A stretch of 64,000 bases of DNA from Photobacterium aquae (GTDB lineage: Bacteria > Pseudomonadota > Gammaproteobacteria > Enterobacterales > Vibrionaceae), in contig NZ_LDOT01000027.1 of NCBI RefSeq assembly GCF_001029445.1, forward strand, positions 1 to 64,000. The letters are read 5' to 3'. Under the pieces are notes generated by a model. That model searched no databases. It saw nothing but the letters and a program-made list of their open reading frames with translations, and was not told the origin of the DNA. How positions within the stretch are numbered: the first letter of the stretch is position 1; every line of letters begins with the position of its first letter. Shown piece by piece: positions 26,128 to 35,502 of this stretch. Both the position numbers and the translations under genes were made by a program.

Positions 26128-26493
26128 TTAGTTTGGCCAGTTTTCACAACCTTTTTTAGACTTGTCGATAACCAAATCACCTTCAATGATGTACTTTTGG
26201 TAACCAACAAAGAAAGAGAAAAATTCGAAATCAGCAGTTACATCGGATAGAGCTACGGCACACTTATCACTTTCAATCGCCTTGTCTGATGCTTCCTTGA
26301 CTGAAGGAATACCTAACGGGAAAATGAAAATAGCTTTAGTATCTTCTCCGACTACTCGTTCGCCACTTACAAAATTACCATTATTTAATTCAACATTTTT
26401 AGTTGATGCTAATGTAAAGTCAGCAACACGTTGCGCACAACCTGATAGCAAAATAGATGAAGCTACAGTAAGAGCTAAAACAAATTTATTCAT
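26128..26493 (-). CDS. Small lipoprotein of unknown function
   Basis: A 121-residue lipoprotein. The signal peptide starts MNKFVLALTVASSILLSGC, with lipobox LSGC (C19). The mature part has conserved-looking Cys (DKCAVAL, KKGCENWPN) and hydrophobic strands. I use the ATG at 26493 because the signal peptide begins there; the open frame continues ten codons upstream. It lies in an AT-rich patch between the AraC gene and the Sel1 gene. The function is unknown. Confidence 0.75.
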   Translation of the reverse strand: MNKFVLALTVASSILLSGCAQRVADFTLASTKNVELNNGNFVSGERVVGEDTKAIFIFPLGIPSVKEASDKAIESDKCAVALSDVTADFEFFSFFVGYQKYIIEGDLVIDKSKKGCENWPN

Positions 26494-26669
26494 TTTTAAT
26501 CCAATTAAGTTACAAATATTCAATTGATTCTATTATTGGTGGGTAGAATCGATGATTATTGTATATCAAAGAGGGATTGATATTACATATTCATTTTTAA
26601 TTAATGATTTATTATTAAAATAAGTTGGACTGTATTATTTATATGCAAGGTTCATGGTGACTTATTTAA

Positions 26670-26704
26670 AATCTAAGTAAACTGCCAGCCTAAATGGCTG
26701 GCAG
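26670..26704 (-). terminator. Terminator after Sel1-RCC1-like gene
   Basis: CTGCCAGCC-taaat-GGCTGGCAG stem (26682-26704), followed on the minus strand by TTTACTTAGATTTT, 34 bases past the stop. Confidence 0.65.
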
Positions 26705-26737
26705 ATTGATGTTGATGAAATAGGGGAGTTACCGCTG

Positions 26738-29700
26738 CTATAGGGCGTTCATCATTTTTACCTTTTTAGGTTTGAATTTCAGTACAGCAAATTGGTTCGA
26801 GTTGAAGCGGACGGCAAAGCGTTCGCCATCGGATCGTGTCAGCACTGTCACGTATCCATCGGTTACTTGCTCTTTGCTTATCTGCGTCCAAGAGAAATTC
26901 GCTAAGCTGGCTGGCAAGGCGTAAGGGCGAAAGTATTGACTCCCTAGATTAAACATTGGCCATGCAGTGAGTTTGCCTGTGGCATCAAGCGACAGAGCCA
27001 TAAAGGCATTTTCAACCAGCGAAAACTGCTTCATCGTTTCTGGGAACGGGTGCTGATCGTTATAAGAACGTTCAGACCAGCAACTGATTTTATTCAGGCT
27101 GTCTTTTGAGCAGTAGCCATCGAAATAGCCGTTTGCCATGATGTCTTGATATTTACCGGGTAGTTTATGGCTATAGTATCCGCCTTGATCACCCCAAATA
27201 TACACACTGCCGTCGGATTTCAGGGCGGCCATGCTCGATACGCCGCCAACAACTTTAGTGACATCACTGGCTACGGCACGCTTTATTCTGAGTTCATCTT
27301 CTAGGGTTTTAAATTCTTCGTAGTTATTGGCTGCCGGTATTATCAGCCCCCCGCCATTATAGGCCCCGCCAAAACTAACAATCTCGCCATTGTTCAGCAA
27401 TAGACTGGTTGCGGAGTGGCTGGTAGCGACGTCTTTGATCCCGTGTTGGTAAGCCGAGATAATGACATCTTGAGGCGGCTGGCAGAATTGATTGGTGCGA
27501 GAGAACAATAGCAAGCCGTTGCCGGTTGATTTTTGCAGGGCAAATCCGCAATGGGTTGGCCATACCTGCTCAACATTGGCTTTGAAATGTGGCAGCAAGT
27601 ACTCATGGGGCTGTAGGTTATCGCTAAAGGTGACAGAACCGTCAGCAAAAAGCTGCAGTTTATACTCATTGCGAGAGTCATTTTGCTTGAAGTACTTTAC
27701 AGGGTTCTTGCTCGTGGCCCGCGAGTAACAGTAACCGTATTCTGTGTCATCGCAATACTTGCCGTCTTTGTCGACAGCGATGTTGCCGGTGCCAAATTTT
27801 GCCATCCATTGTGTTGCCTCACTGTCCCCCTGGTTTTCGGCTTGCCCATACCAATAGCGGGCATAGGCTGCAGCGGTGAGTGTCTGCTTGTTTTCAAACA
27901 GGCTCCCGATAGCTTTTTGGCTATTGATATCACCGTGAGCTGCCGCCTCTAATGTCCAAACATCAGCCTGCTGGGTTTGATGCTCTGCCGTGTAGTAGGC
28001 TGCAAGTCGTAGCATTGCCGGGATATGGTTGAGGCTGGCGGACAGTTTCAGCATCTCAATAGCGGCAGGTGTCTGGTCTTTGGCTGCATCATCGTTTACC
28101 TGATGCTGGCTTGCTGGGGTGATCAGCGGGTCATTGATCTTGTCGAGAATCGTGATGGCTTTGTCGTAAATCGCATATTTATTCTGCTCTTCTAGCGCTA
28201 AGGCAAAATAATGGGCGGCTTTGACGTGATCTTTCGGGATCCCGAGTTCCCCGCTATAGAGGCGGTATAGATGATAATAGGTATCCCTTCCAACGTATTG
28301 CTCTTGCTCGGCCTGTAGCGACAAACGTAGGGCTTGCGAGTAGTCCTTTTCTTCAAAAGCCAATTTGGCTAGGAGTTGGGCGGCGCCTGGCTCACTGTCG
28401 TTTTGCATCTCACGCAATAACGTCAGCCCTTTCTCTTTGTCATTTGGTCCGGTTTTACCATCAAGGTAGAGCTCGGCAAGAGCCAGCTTGGCGGCATATT
28501 CGCCGTGGGAAATTGCTGATTTGTAGAGTGAAATGGCACGGTCGATCTTGTTGTGGTTGTCCGGGCCTTCGGCATAGATTTGCCCCATTAGGAAGAGGGC
28601 ATAAGGATGCTCTTGGCGTACCATCTTGGCGATTGAGCGGTTGATACAATCTTGGGGTACGTTGGGGAAGTAGGCTTCTTTGCATAGCCATGCTGAGGTT
28701 ATATCGGAGGTGATCCGGCCCCATTTGGCGGCGGCGCTGTAGTCGATAGGAATGCCGTAAGAGCCGAATAGGTAAGATTGCGCCAGTCGGGCGCGTGTCT
28801 TTTCAAAATCCTTTTGGGCGGCGATCCACAGGTAGTGTCCGGCCTTTTCCTTTTTGGTGCCCGGTATTTCTTCCTGTTGGTGTAGGTAGAAGGCGAAATT
28901 AGCTGACTTTTCATCACCTAAATCAGCGCTTAACTCGTATAAATGCAGGGCTTTTTCTTTATCTACTGGGCCGCCTTGGCCGTTGTAATTCAGAATCGCA
29001 AGGGTTGCAGCGCTCCATTTGGAATGCTGTTTCACGCTATCTAACAGACTGCGAACCTGAACCCAATCAGTATTCTCCGAGCCAATAAGATTACTGGCAA
29101 GTTTGATGATCGCGCCGTCATGGCCTTTTGTTGCCGCTTGCTGGAAAAGTTGCTGGCTTTTGGCTGCATCTTCGTCGAGGTACTGGCCGTTACGATACAG
29201 CAGTGCGAGTTGGTACTGTGCCTCTGCGCGTAGCTGTTCGCAGTCGTCAGATGGTTTTTCGCTGCATTGAGCGTTACTTAATTCATTGAGCAGTTTGATC
29301 AGTTTTTGTTTTACGTCATCCCCGCTTCGCGTTGCGGCATGAAGGTAAATTTCCAGTGCTTTCTTGTTGTCCTTAGGAACATATAACCCTTGTTGGTAAT
29401 AGTCACCCAACTCGGCATACAGGGTCAGGTTGGCATATTCCGAGCGGCCATTAAGCATGCGAATCAAGCTCTCTTGGCCTTTTTCGGATCCATTTTGCGC
29501 TGCCAGTCGGTACCACTCGATGGCTTTTAGCTGGTCTTTTGAGGTGAACCGGGCATTTTCGTACAAGGTACCGAGGTAATACTGTAACTCTGTATTGCCA
29601 CTTTTGGCATTATCAATAAGCTGAGCCATATAATCAGCCCGTGTTTCTCTTTGTAATAGCAAGTCATATTGAGAGGGGGTAGGCACACTGCTACAGGCAT

Positions 29701-29743
29701 TAAGGAATAGACCTGCCATACAGAGGAAAGACGCTTTTTTCAC
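26738..29743 (-). CDS. Large lipoprotein with Sel1 repeats and RCC1-like propeller repeats
   Basis: A 1001-residue lipoprotein (signal peptide with lipobox LNAC, C17). From about 40 to 680 it is a long array of Sel1/TPR-like repeats of about 36 residues (A-x-G-x-x-x-A-x-x-x-LG-x-x-Y patterns, for example ELQYYLGTLYENA and AEAQYQLALLYRNG). The last ~300 residues change character: GVSSMAALKSDGSVYIWGDQGG and HSATSLLLNNGEIVSFGGAYNG are RCC1-type beta-propeller repeats. Sel1 lipoproteins often work as protein-interaction scaffolds at the envelope, but I know of no standard family with this fusion. It starts with a GTG. The next gene upstream, GH3, is divergent. Confidence 0.85.
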   Translation of the reverse strand: MKKASFLCMAGLFLNACSSVPTPSQYDLLLQRETRADYMAQLIDNAKSGNTELQYYLGTLYENARFTSKDQLKAIEWYRLAAQNGSEKGQESLIRMLNGRSEYANLTLYAELGDYYQQGLYVPKDNKKALEIYLHAATRSGDDVKQKLIKLLNELSNAQCSEKPSDDCEQLRAEAQYQLALLYRNGQYLDEDAAKSQQLFQQAATKGHDGAIIKLASNLIGSENTDWVQVRSLLDSVKQHSKWSAATLAILNYNGQGGPVDKEKALHLYELSADLGDEKSANFAFYLHQQEEIPGTKKEKAGHYLWIAAQKDFEKTRARLAQSYLFGSYGIPIDYSAAAKWGRITSDITSAWLCKEAYFPNVPQDCINRSIAKMVRQEHPYALFLMGQIYAEGPDNHNKIDRAISLYKSAISHGEYAAKLALAELYLDGKTGPNDKEKGLTLLREMQNDSEPGAAQLLAKLAFEEKDYSQALRLSLQAEQEQYVGRDTYYHLYRLYSGELGIPKDHVKAAHYFALALEEQNKYAIYDKAITILDKINDPLITPASQHQVNDDAAKDQTPAAIEMLKLSASLNHIPAMLRLAAYYTAEHQTQQADVWTLEAAAHGDINSQKAIGSLFENKQTLTAAAYARYWYGQAENQGDSEATQWMAKFGTGNIAVDKDGKYCDDTEYGYCYSRATSKNPVKYFKQNDSRNEYKLQLFADGSVTFSDNLQPHEYLLPHFKANVEQVWPTHCGFALQKSTGNGLLLFSRTNQFCQPPQDVIISAYQHGIKDVATSHSATSLLLNNGEIVSFGGAYNGGGLIIPAANNYEEFKTLEDELRIKRAVASDVTKVVGGVSSMAALKSDGSVYIWGDQGGYYSHKLPGKYQDIMANGYFDGYCSKDSLNKISCWSERSYNDQHPFPETMKQFSLVENAFMALSLDATGKLTAWPMFNLGSQYFRPYALPASLANFSWTQISKEQVTDGYVTVLTRSDGERFAVRFNSNQFAVLKFKPKKVKMMNAL

Positions 29744-30096
29744 CGTAAATTACCGAAAAATAAGGGTTTAATAGTGGGTCATTATATGCGAATCGGGATG
29801 TGGCGGCTACTTGTCGGTATATTATTCTGCCGCTATAGACGCGATAATCTGAGTATTCGCCTAGATCGGAATTTGGGCTGGGATAATGTTTTTTTTGCTG
29901 TTAGTTGCGAGTGTTGTCACGCTTGCTTTATTCTGCGACGAGAGTTAACTCACAAAAAAACCTTTTTAGATACCTATATTAAAAGGTTATCAATACCCGT
30001 AGAGTTTGGTGTATATTTTTCATTTTGGCTTTAATTTGTTGAATTAAATAGAATTATTCCATTGTAGTATGAGAGCCTTAGTGCCAAGGAGTTATT
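29744..30096. other. 353-base gap between divergent genes
   Basis: Leader and promoter region shared by the Sel1-RCC1 lipoprotein (minus) and the GH3 enzyme (plus). It is AT-rich at 29940-30065. No gene or motif is certain; the short frame at 29774-30034 is not gene-like. Confidence 0.5.
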
Positions 30097-31707
30097 ATGA
30101 TCGGTCAAACGGTCGTCAATGAGCATGTAGCCAATTGGAGCTTGAAGGAAAAGGTCGGCCAGCTGTTTATCTTGGCCTTTCCAGGCAAGTCGGCTGATGC
30201 TGCCGAGCAAATGATCGCCGAGTATAACCTCGGAGGGTGTTACCTTAGTCAGGATAATGCCGAGACATTTGCAGAGGCACGGGCGTTAAACCAGTCGTTG
30301 GATCAGATCTTGGAAAAGCACAACCGACTGCCATTACTGCTTGGTGTCGATCAGGAAGGTGCATGGGGCGTGTTGGTGGGTGAATCCAACACCGGGCCGG
30401 GCAATTTGGCATTGGGAGTACCTGATAACGTGCAGGGAACCTCAAGGATGTACCGGGTGATTGGCGAGGAAATGCGATCGGCGGGCTTCAACTGCATTCT
30501 TGGCCCTTGCTGTGATGTGAACTTTAATCCGGCATCGCCGATTATCGATACCCGTTCATTTGGTGATCAGCCTGCAAAGGTGAGTGCTCACTGTGCGGCG
30601 GCCGTTAGCGGCCTGCATGACGGTGGTATCGTTGCCTGTGCCAAGCATTTTCCTGGTCACGGTGACACTCAAGGTGACAGCCATCGCGAGATCCCGCAGG
30701 TTGATAAATCGTATGATGAGCTGAGGGCCAACGATTTGGCTCCGTTTGCGGCGGCCATCGACGCCAGTGTGGATATGGTTATGACCAGCCATATCCTATA
30801 TCCGCAGTTGGATCCTACATCGCCAGCAACGTTGTCGTCGGAGATTATTGAGAAGGTATTACATCAAGACTTGGGTTTTGATGGCATTATTATCTCCGAT
30901 AGCATGAACATGGGCGCTATTCAGCACCATTATGATGCCGTTGATGCGGCAGTTCAGGCTCTGGCGGCGGGGGTGACCATGATTATGCTGTCGGAAGAGC
31001 ATTATGATCATTCGTTGGCCTACTTCGATAAGCAAGTGGCAATGATTCAAGGCGTTGTTGCTGCCGTTGAACAAGGGCGGTTGGATGAGTCAGTGATTGA
31101 CGAAGCGGTGAAGCGAGTGGTGCGCTTTAAGTACGATAAGCTCGAGCCGCAGATCCGCTATCAAGATGTCGATTTGGTGCAGAACCGCACCATTGCCCTG
31201 CAGGCAGCTGCCGAAGGGGTAACCTGGGTGCGCGGTGGGTTGGATGAACTGCAGGAGAAGCCGCTCTATTTGCTCAATGCAACCCCCGATTCGAGTTACC
31301 ATAATCTTGTTAACCCAAGGGGGATTGGTCCGAATCAGGCTGAATCAGCATACAGCCGCTTTGCTCAGGAGCTGAAGTCTCTTCACCCAGATTGCCGAGA
31401 AGTGACCGTTGCAGGACTGCCATGTGCCGATGATGGCAACATTATTGTTGTGACCGAAAACTACCCGTTGCCCGGGGAGGATTTCGAACAGTCTGCCGCA
31501 CAGGAGCTGGTGGCGCAGCTAAGCGGGGATTATCGCGATTTGATCATTGTTGCCTTGCGTAGCCCATATGATCTTTTGGCCTATCCTGATGCGAGACACT
31601 ACCTGTGCGCTCATTCATCACGAATTGAGAGTGCCGAGGTGACGGCGCAGATCCTGATGGGGCAATGCGAGCCCGGCTACGGAACGGCAGTGAGCCAAGT
31701 TAGCTAA
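30097..31707 (+). CDS. GH3 beta-N-acetylhexosaminidase (NagZ-like, long form)
   Basis: A 536-residue glycoside hydrolase family 3 enzyme without a signal peptide, so cytoplasmic. The NAG-type signature KHFPGHGDTQGDSH is present (residues 183-196, with the acid/base His dyad), and the nucleophile Asp is D268 in ISDSMNMG. The family removes N-acetylglucosamine or related residues, for example from muropeptides or chitin fragments. It is longer than enterobacterial NagZ (~340 residues); the extra ~180 residues form a C-terminal domain like that of Gram-positive and chitin-acting NagZ relatives. AAGGAG lies upstream of the ATG. The terminator follows immediately. Confidence 0.9.
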   Translation: MIGQTVVNEHVANWSLKEKVGQLFILAFPGKSADAAEQMIAEYNLGGCYLSQDNAETFAEARALNQSLDQILEKHNRLPLLLGVDQEGAWGVLVGESNTGPGNLALGVPDNVQGTSRMYRVIGEEMRSAGFNCILGPCCDVNFNPASPIIDTRSFGDQPAKVSAHCAAAVSGLHDGGIVACAKHFPGHGDTQGDSHREIPQVDKSYDELRANDLAPFAAAIDASVDMVMTSHILYPQLDPTSPATLSSEIIEKVLHQDLGFDGIIISDSMNMGAIQHHYDAVDAAVQALAAGVTMIMLSEEHYDHSLAYFDKQVAMIQGVVAAVEQGRLDESVIDEAVKRVVRFKYDKLEPQIRYQDVDLVQNRTIALQAAAEGVTWVRGGLDELQEKPLYLLNATPDSSYHNLVNPRGIGPNQAESAYSRFAQELKSLHPDCREVTVAGLPCADDGNIIVVTENYPLPGEDFEQSAAQELVAQLSGDYRDLIIVALRSPYDLLAYPDARHYLCAHSSRIESAEVTAQILMGQCEPGYGTAVSQVS

Positions 31708-31719
31708 TAGAAAGATAAG

Positions 31720-31757
31720 ATAGCGATGTCAGGCACTTGTTTGACATCGCTATTTAT
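31720..31757 (+). terminator. Terminator of the GH3 gene
   Basis: ATAGCGATGTCA / TGACATCGCTAT form a 12-bp stem, followed by TTTATTT. The right arm also contains the TTGACA -35 box of the tetR promoter. Confidence 0.75.
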
Positions 31758-31768
31758 TTACTCATAAT
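31741..31768 (+). promoter_or_regulatory. tetR promoter
   Basis: TTGACA (31741-31746), a 16-base spacer and CATAAT (31763-31768), which is a near-consensus sigma-70 promoter. The operator starts directly after the -10 box, ideal for repression by TetR. The -35 box lies inside the terminator stem of the upstream GH3 gene. Confidence 0.7.
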
Positions 31769-31771
31769 CGT

Positions 31772-31786
31772 ACCATACGGTACGGT
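31772..31786 (+). promoter_or_regulatory. TetR operator at tetR
   Basis: ACCATACGGTACGGT, a near-palindrome with the core CGTACC-N4-GGTACG, just after the -10 box. It matches the site upstream of the pump genes (35164-35178) at 12 of 15 positions. Confidence 0.65.
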
Positions 31787-31895
31787 GTTATTTCTTTTGG
31801 CTGGTATTCGAATACTGCACGGCCTGTGACGATTTTCCGCCTACCACCTACCATGCAGACACGCAGTCTGGCGAAACCAGAGAAAGGATTTGGCA

Positions 31896-32498
31896 ATGCG
31901 TCCCTCGACGATAGAAAAACAACAGAAAATAATCGAAATTGCCACGGCATTGTTCTTGGAGCAGGGTTATAAAGATACCTCCCTTGATCAAATTGTGGCG
32001 CTAACAGGGGGCTCGAAGCAGACCCTTTACCGTTATTTTTCCAACAAGGAAGGCTTGTTTAAAGCGGTGTTGGTGGAGAAAACCAAGTCGGTCGATCCGA
32101 TTTTTGATTTTTGTGGCAAGCACGGCCAGTCAGTCAGGGAGAGTCTTCAGCAGTTTGGTCATGCGTACCTGCACCTGATTTGTGGCAATCCGATATTGGG
32201 GCTGTTTCGCATTGTTTCGAATGATTTTTACTGCAACGAAGAGTTCAGTCAGCTGTTTTGGCAAAATGGCCCGCGTCGGGCGCATGCTTATTTGGTGAAC
32301 TATCTTGAGCAGGATGTGGTGCAGGCCCAGCTTTCGATTAGGGATCCGGCTTTGGCCTGCTCGCAGCTGCTTGGGTTGATCCGGCAGGATTACCATAGTC
32401 AGGCGATGCTAGGGTGCGAGTTACCGCCTGATGAGGTGCTCGCACCACATATTGATACCTGTATCGATGCCTTCTTCATGCTCTATCAGCGCCGATGA
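31896..32498 (+). CDS. TetR-family repressor of the efflux pair
   Basis: A 200-residue TetR regulator. The N-terminal HTH reads IIEIATALFLEQGYKDTSLDQI, then GGSKQTLYRYFSNKEGLFKAV. The C-terminal ligand-binding domain is unrecognised but typical in length. I start at the ATG with AAGGA upstream; the frame opens two codons earlier at a TTG. It is transcribed convergently with the MFS pump, and the same palindrome occurs upstream of both tetR and the membrane-fusion gene, so it likely represses itself and the pump. The inducer is unknown. Confidence 0.9.
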   Translation: MRPSTIEKQQKIIEIATALFLEQGYKDTSLDQIVALTGGSKQTLYRYFSNKEGLFKAVLVEKTKSVDPIFDFCGKHGQSVRESLQQFGHAYLHLICGNPILGLFRIVSNDFYCNEEFSQLFWQNGPRRAHAYLVNYLEQDVVQAQLSIRDPALACSQLLGLIRQDYHSQAMLGCELPPDEVLAPHIDTCIDAFFMLYQRR

Positions 32499-32527
32499 AA
32501 ATACCGCCGCCACCATTCGTTGGGTGA

Positions 32528-34096
32528 TTAATGCTGGCGGGCGGCGATCTTTTTGCCTATCAGCAGGATAGGTGTCAGCATGCCAATAGCGACAATGAAG
32601 CACAGCAAGGCATTGCTCATCGTCATGGTGGCGACTTCGGTTTTCAATAGCTGGCTGAGCTGCGATGCTCCCAACTGTTGAGAGGCGAATGTGCCTTGGT
32701 TGAGCAACGCTTGGGAGATCCCTGTTTCAAACTGTACCAAGCTCTCGCTGCCTTTTTCGATAACCCGGGAGAATTCGGTCATTGACTGGGCGGTTTTGAC
32801 TTGAATGATTCGGGAAAACACGGCCGACCCCAATAAACTGCCTAGGGTTCGGAAGAAGTAGAACAGAGCGATCCCTTCTGGCCGGTGGTCAGGTTTTAAG
32901 TGGGCGAACATCAAGATAGTGACCGACACGTTCAGTAGCCCGACACCAAGACCCCGTAGACTTAGTGGCAGGATAACTTGCTCGCTTCCAGCATTACTCG
33001 GAAGCCCGCTGAGCTGGTAGACCGAGACAAGAATTAACAGTACCCCAAGCGGCGTTATGGCATCGGCAGGGAGCTTGCGCTGGTTGACCCCGAGCAGACT
33101 AATCACCATGCCTATCAGCATGGCGGCAAATGACGGGATCTGCACCCACCCGGCATTGGTGGCATTGTAGTGCATGACCTGACCCAGAAAACCACCCACC
33201 AGTATTCCGCTCGCCATGACGGCAAAGCCTGCCAGAAAACCGTTATAGAAAAAGACATTGGTTTTTATATTCTGTATGACTTTTTGAGTTGCAGTTGCAG
33301 TTGCAGTTGCAGTTGCAGTTGCAGTTGCAGTTGCAGTTGCAGTTGCGGTGGATGCTGGCCACATAACGATGATGGCCGCCCCAAGCAGGAACAGAGTGAC
33401 GATCAGCCATTGTGAGAAGGCTGGGAAGTCAAACCAATTGTAGTGGCTACCGCGCATCAGTAGAAATACCAGCCCGGCGCAGCCGCTACTTAGCAAGGTA
33501 TAGCCCATCCATGATGACTTGCGTTCGTTCGACCATTGGGGTGGGGCAAATGGGAACAACAACGCGACAAGAAGCAAAATGCCATAGCAGCACACTTGGA
33601 AAGCAATAACGACCTGCCAGTTGATATTGTCGATAACTGCTGCGAGTAGCCATGGGTAGAAGCCCATTGGCAGCAAGGTGGAAAAGACTAGCCCGAGTCC
33701 GGTAATTAGGGTCATGGCTCTGTAACGGCACTGTGCCAGCAGCAAAATGTTGGTTGAAACCAGTAGCATGCTCATGCCAAGGCCGTTAATGATCCATCCT
33801 TGCAGGTGCACCCAGGGGTGGTGGTTGATCAGCAGTAGAAGGTTGGCGGCAAGAGGCAGGATGATCGCCATATTGAATGTTGCCCTGTACCCCCAACGCC
33901 GCAATGTCAGAGGAGTGATGAGCAACCCAATGAGCTGGGCTGCCATAAAGCCGATATTCAGTAGGCTGGACTCATCAACGGACAAGCCGAGATCGGCTGC
34001 GATATTAGGCGTTCCTGTACTGAAAATCGCCGATGAGAGACCGAACGGTAACAGGGCCAAAATGACGAAAACAATGAGTTTGCGGTATGTGTGCAT
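32528..34096 (-). CDS. EmrB-type MFS drug transporter (DHA2)
   Basis: A 522-residue inner-membrane transporter with about 14 membrane segments, of the EmrB/DHA2 group that pairs with an EmrA-type fusion protein for drug/H+ antiport across both membranes. Between two hydrophobic segments it has a run of about ten Ala-Thr dipeptides, encoded by ten copies of a hexanucleotide (33287-33346); the insert is not typical of EmrB. AAGAGA precedes the ATG. It starts 11 bases after the fusion protein stop, in the same operon. Confidence 0.92.
   Translation of the reverse strand: MHTYRKLIVFVILALLPFGLSSAIFSTGTPNIAADLGLSVDESSLLNIGFMAAQLIGLLITPLTLRRWGYRATFNMAIILPLAANLLLLINHHPWVHLQGWIINGLGMSMLLVSTNILLLAQCRYRAMTLITGLGLVFSTLLPMGFYPWLLAAVIDNINWQVVIAFQVCCYGILLLVALLFPFAPPQWSNERKSSWMGYTLLSSGCAGLVFLLMRGSHYNWFDFPAFSQWLIVTLFLLGAAIIVMWPASTATATATATATATATATATATQKVIQNIKTNVFFYNGFLAGFAVMASGILVGGFLGQVMHYNATNAGWVQIPSFAAMLIGMVISLLGVNQRKLPADAITPLGVLLILVSVYQLSGLPSNAGSEQVILPLSLRGLGVGLLNVSVTILMFAHLKPDHRPEGIALFYFFRTLGSLLGSAVFSRIIQVKTAQSMTEFSRVIEKGSESLVQFETGISQALLNQGTFASQQLGASQLSQLLKTEVATMTMSNALLCFIVAIGMLTPILLIGKKIAARQH
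33287..33346. repeat. Hexanucleotide microsatellite (AGTTGC x10) within the MFS gene
   Basis: Ten perfect copies of AGTTGC (GCAACT on the coding strand). It encodes an (Ala-Thr)n linker in the transporter. Because the unit is 6 bases, slippage changes linker length by two residues without shifting frame. Confidence 0.95.
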
Positions 34097-34107
34097 GCTG
34101 GTGTCTC

Positions 34108-35115
34108 TTAGGCTTGTGAAGCCACAGTTACCGTCGCGGACAGGCCCGGATAGATTTTGCCCTTAAGGCTATCGGGGATCGTCAGGTTGATCTTGACCGG
34201 AACGCGCTGGACAACTTTGACGAAATTGCCGGTAGCATTTTGGGGTGGTAGCAAACTGAATTGAGCCCCAGTGGCTGGGGTGATTGACTCTACGCTTCCC
34301 GTGAGCACCGTATCGGGATACATATCAAGCACGATATCGACAGTTTGACCCGGTTCGATATCTTTTAGTTGGGTTTCTTTGAAGTTGGCATCTACCCAGA
34401 TTGTGTCTGGCACCATGGTGATCAGTCCCATCCCCGGTTGCACAAACTTTCCTTTTTGCACTTGGCGGTTGGCAATGTAGCCCGATACAGGGGCTTTTAT
34501 TACCGTGCGTTCAAGGGCAATTTCACTCAGATTCAGTTTTGACTGTGCCTGTTGATATTGAGCTTGGAGTTGATCGCGCTCGCTAAGCAGGGTGTCATAG
34601 TTTTTTTGCTGGGCTTTGAGTGTCAGTTTGGCACTATCCAAACGGGCTTTGGCCTCGATCATTTTGGTGTGCTGAGTATCGTATTGGGTTTTGCTGATCA
34701 TCGACTTGGCGATAAGCTGCTTATAACGAGCAAGCTCGGTGTGTTGAAGGTCATAATTGGCGTTGGCACTGTCTATCTGAGATTGGGCTTGGGCTATATT
34801 GACTAATTGAAGTGACAAACGAGAGTCATTGTTTGTCAATGCGGCCTGGGCAACAGCAAGGGCTGATTTGGCGATAGACAGGTTGGCCTGATAGTCCGTA
34901 TCGTCAATGGCAAAGAGAGCGTCGCCTTGGTTGACACGCTGGTTGTCAGTCACATAAACAGCGGATACTTGCCCGCCAACTTCAGGTGAGATGGCCGTAA
35001 TGTCTGCCTTGATATAGGCATTATCGGTACTTATCGTGTTATGTGAGCGAATATAACCAATCCCTGCCATCGATATTGCGGTGAGCAGTACCAGTGCTGT
35101 GATTTTCTTTTTCAT
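34108..35115 (-). CDS. EmrA/HlyD-type membrane fusion protein
   Basis: A 335-residue periplasmic adaptor with one N-terminal membrane segment (ALVLLTAISMAGIGYI). It has the biotinyl-lipoyl half-motifs (ADITAISPEVGGQVSAVYV, DNQRVNQGDALF), a long coiled coil at about 75-195 and a beta-barrel (VKAPVSGYIANRQVQKGKFV). It bridges the EmrB-like pump to an outer-membrane channel. AGGAAA precedes the ATG. It is first gene of the two-gene operon and has the TetR-type palindrome 49 bases upstream. Confidence 0.93.
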   Translation of the reverse strand: MKKKITALVLLTAISMAGIGYIRSHNTISTDNAYIKADITAISPEVGGQVSAVYVTDNQRVNQGDALFAIDDTDYQANLSIAKSALAVAQAALTNNDSRLSLQLVNIAQAQSQIDSANANYDLQHTELARYKQLIAKSMISKTQYDTQHTKMIEAKARLDSAKLTLKAQQKNYDTLLSERDQLQAQYQQAQSKLNLSEIALERTVIKAPVSGYIANRQVQKGKFVQPGMGLITMVPDTIWVDANFKETQLKDIEPGQTVDIVLDMYPDTVLTGSVESITPATGAQFSLLPPQNATGNFVKVVQRVPVKINLTIPDSLKGKIYPGLSATVTVASQA

Positions 35116-35502
35116 CGTTATTTCCTGTTTGGCAGCGAGAGTCGTGCTTTTTAAAGAAATGGTACTGTACGGTACAGTTTCTTTTTGGGCAAGGAATTTT
35201 ACGTGTCAAAAAACGCATGGATACTTTGGAAGTGACGCCGTAGCCGTTGAATGGCATGTTTTTATTTATCTTAATCAGATGTTTAATTTCATATTTCTCA
35301 CGAAGGGATGCAGGATGAACGCTTGATATTTCTATGGCAGAAAAGAGTGAGAAGCTGATGAGAATTGGCAGTTGATATTGGCTCGTTATTAATGTGGTGT
35401 GTGATTTTTGCGCAGTTTGTCGAAAATTGGAGTGATCAAAGTCATCGATTTTTGTCAAAGTGGTGTAGCTTACGAAGAGCTGAAACAAACAAGAGCGGTG
35501 AA
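35116..35502. other. 387-base gap with the pump promoter
   Basis: It contains the TetR-type operator (35164-35178) and, on the minus strand, TTGCCC-N17-TACAGT as a possible weak promoter whose -10 overlaps the operator. The open frame that reaches back to 35365 on the plus strand has no ribosome site there. Confidence 0.5.
35164..35178 (-). promoter_or_regulatory. TetR operator at the pump operon
   Basis: ACTGTACGGTACAGT, a perfect palindrome around a central G, 49 bases upstream of the EmrA-like start. It is related at 12 of 15 positions to the site just downstream of the tetR -10 box. A weak promoter TTGCCC-N17-TACAGT would overlap it, so binding should block transcription. Confidence 0.65.
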
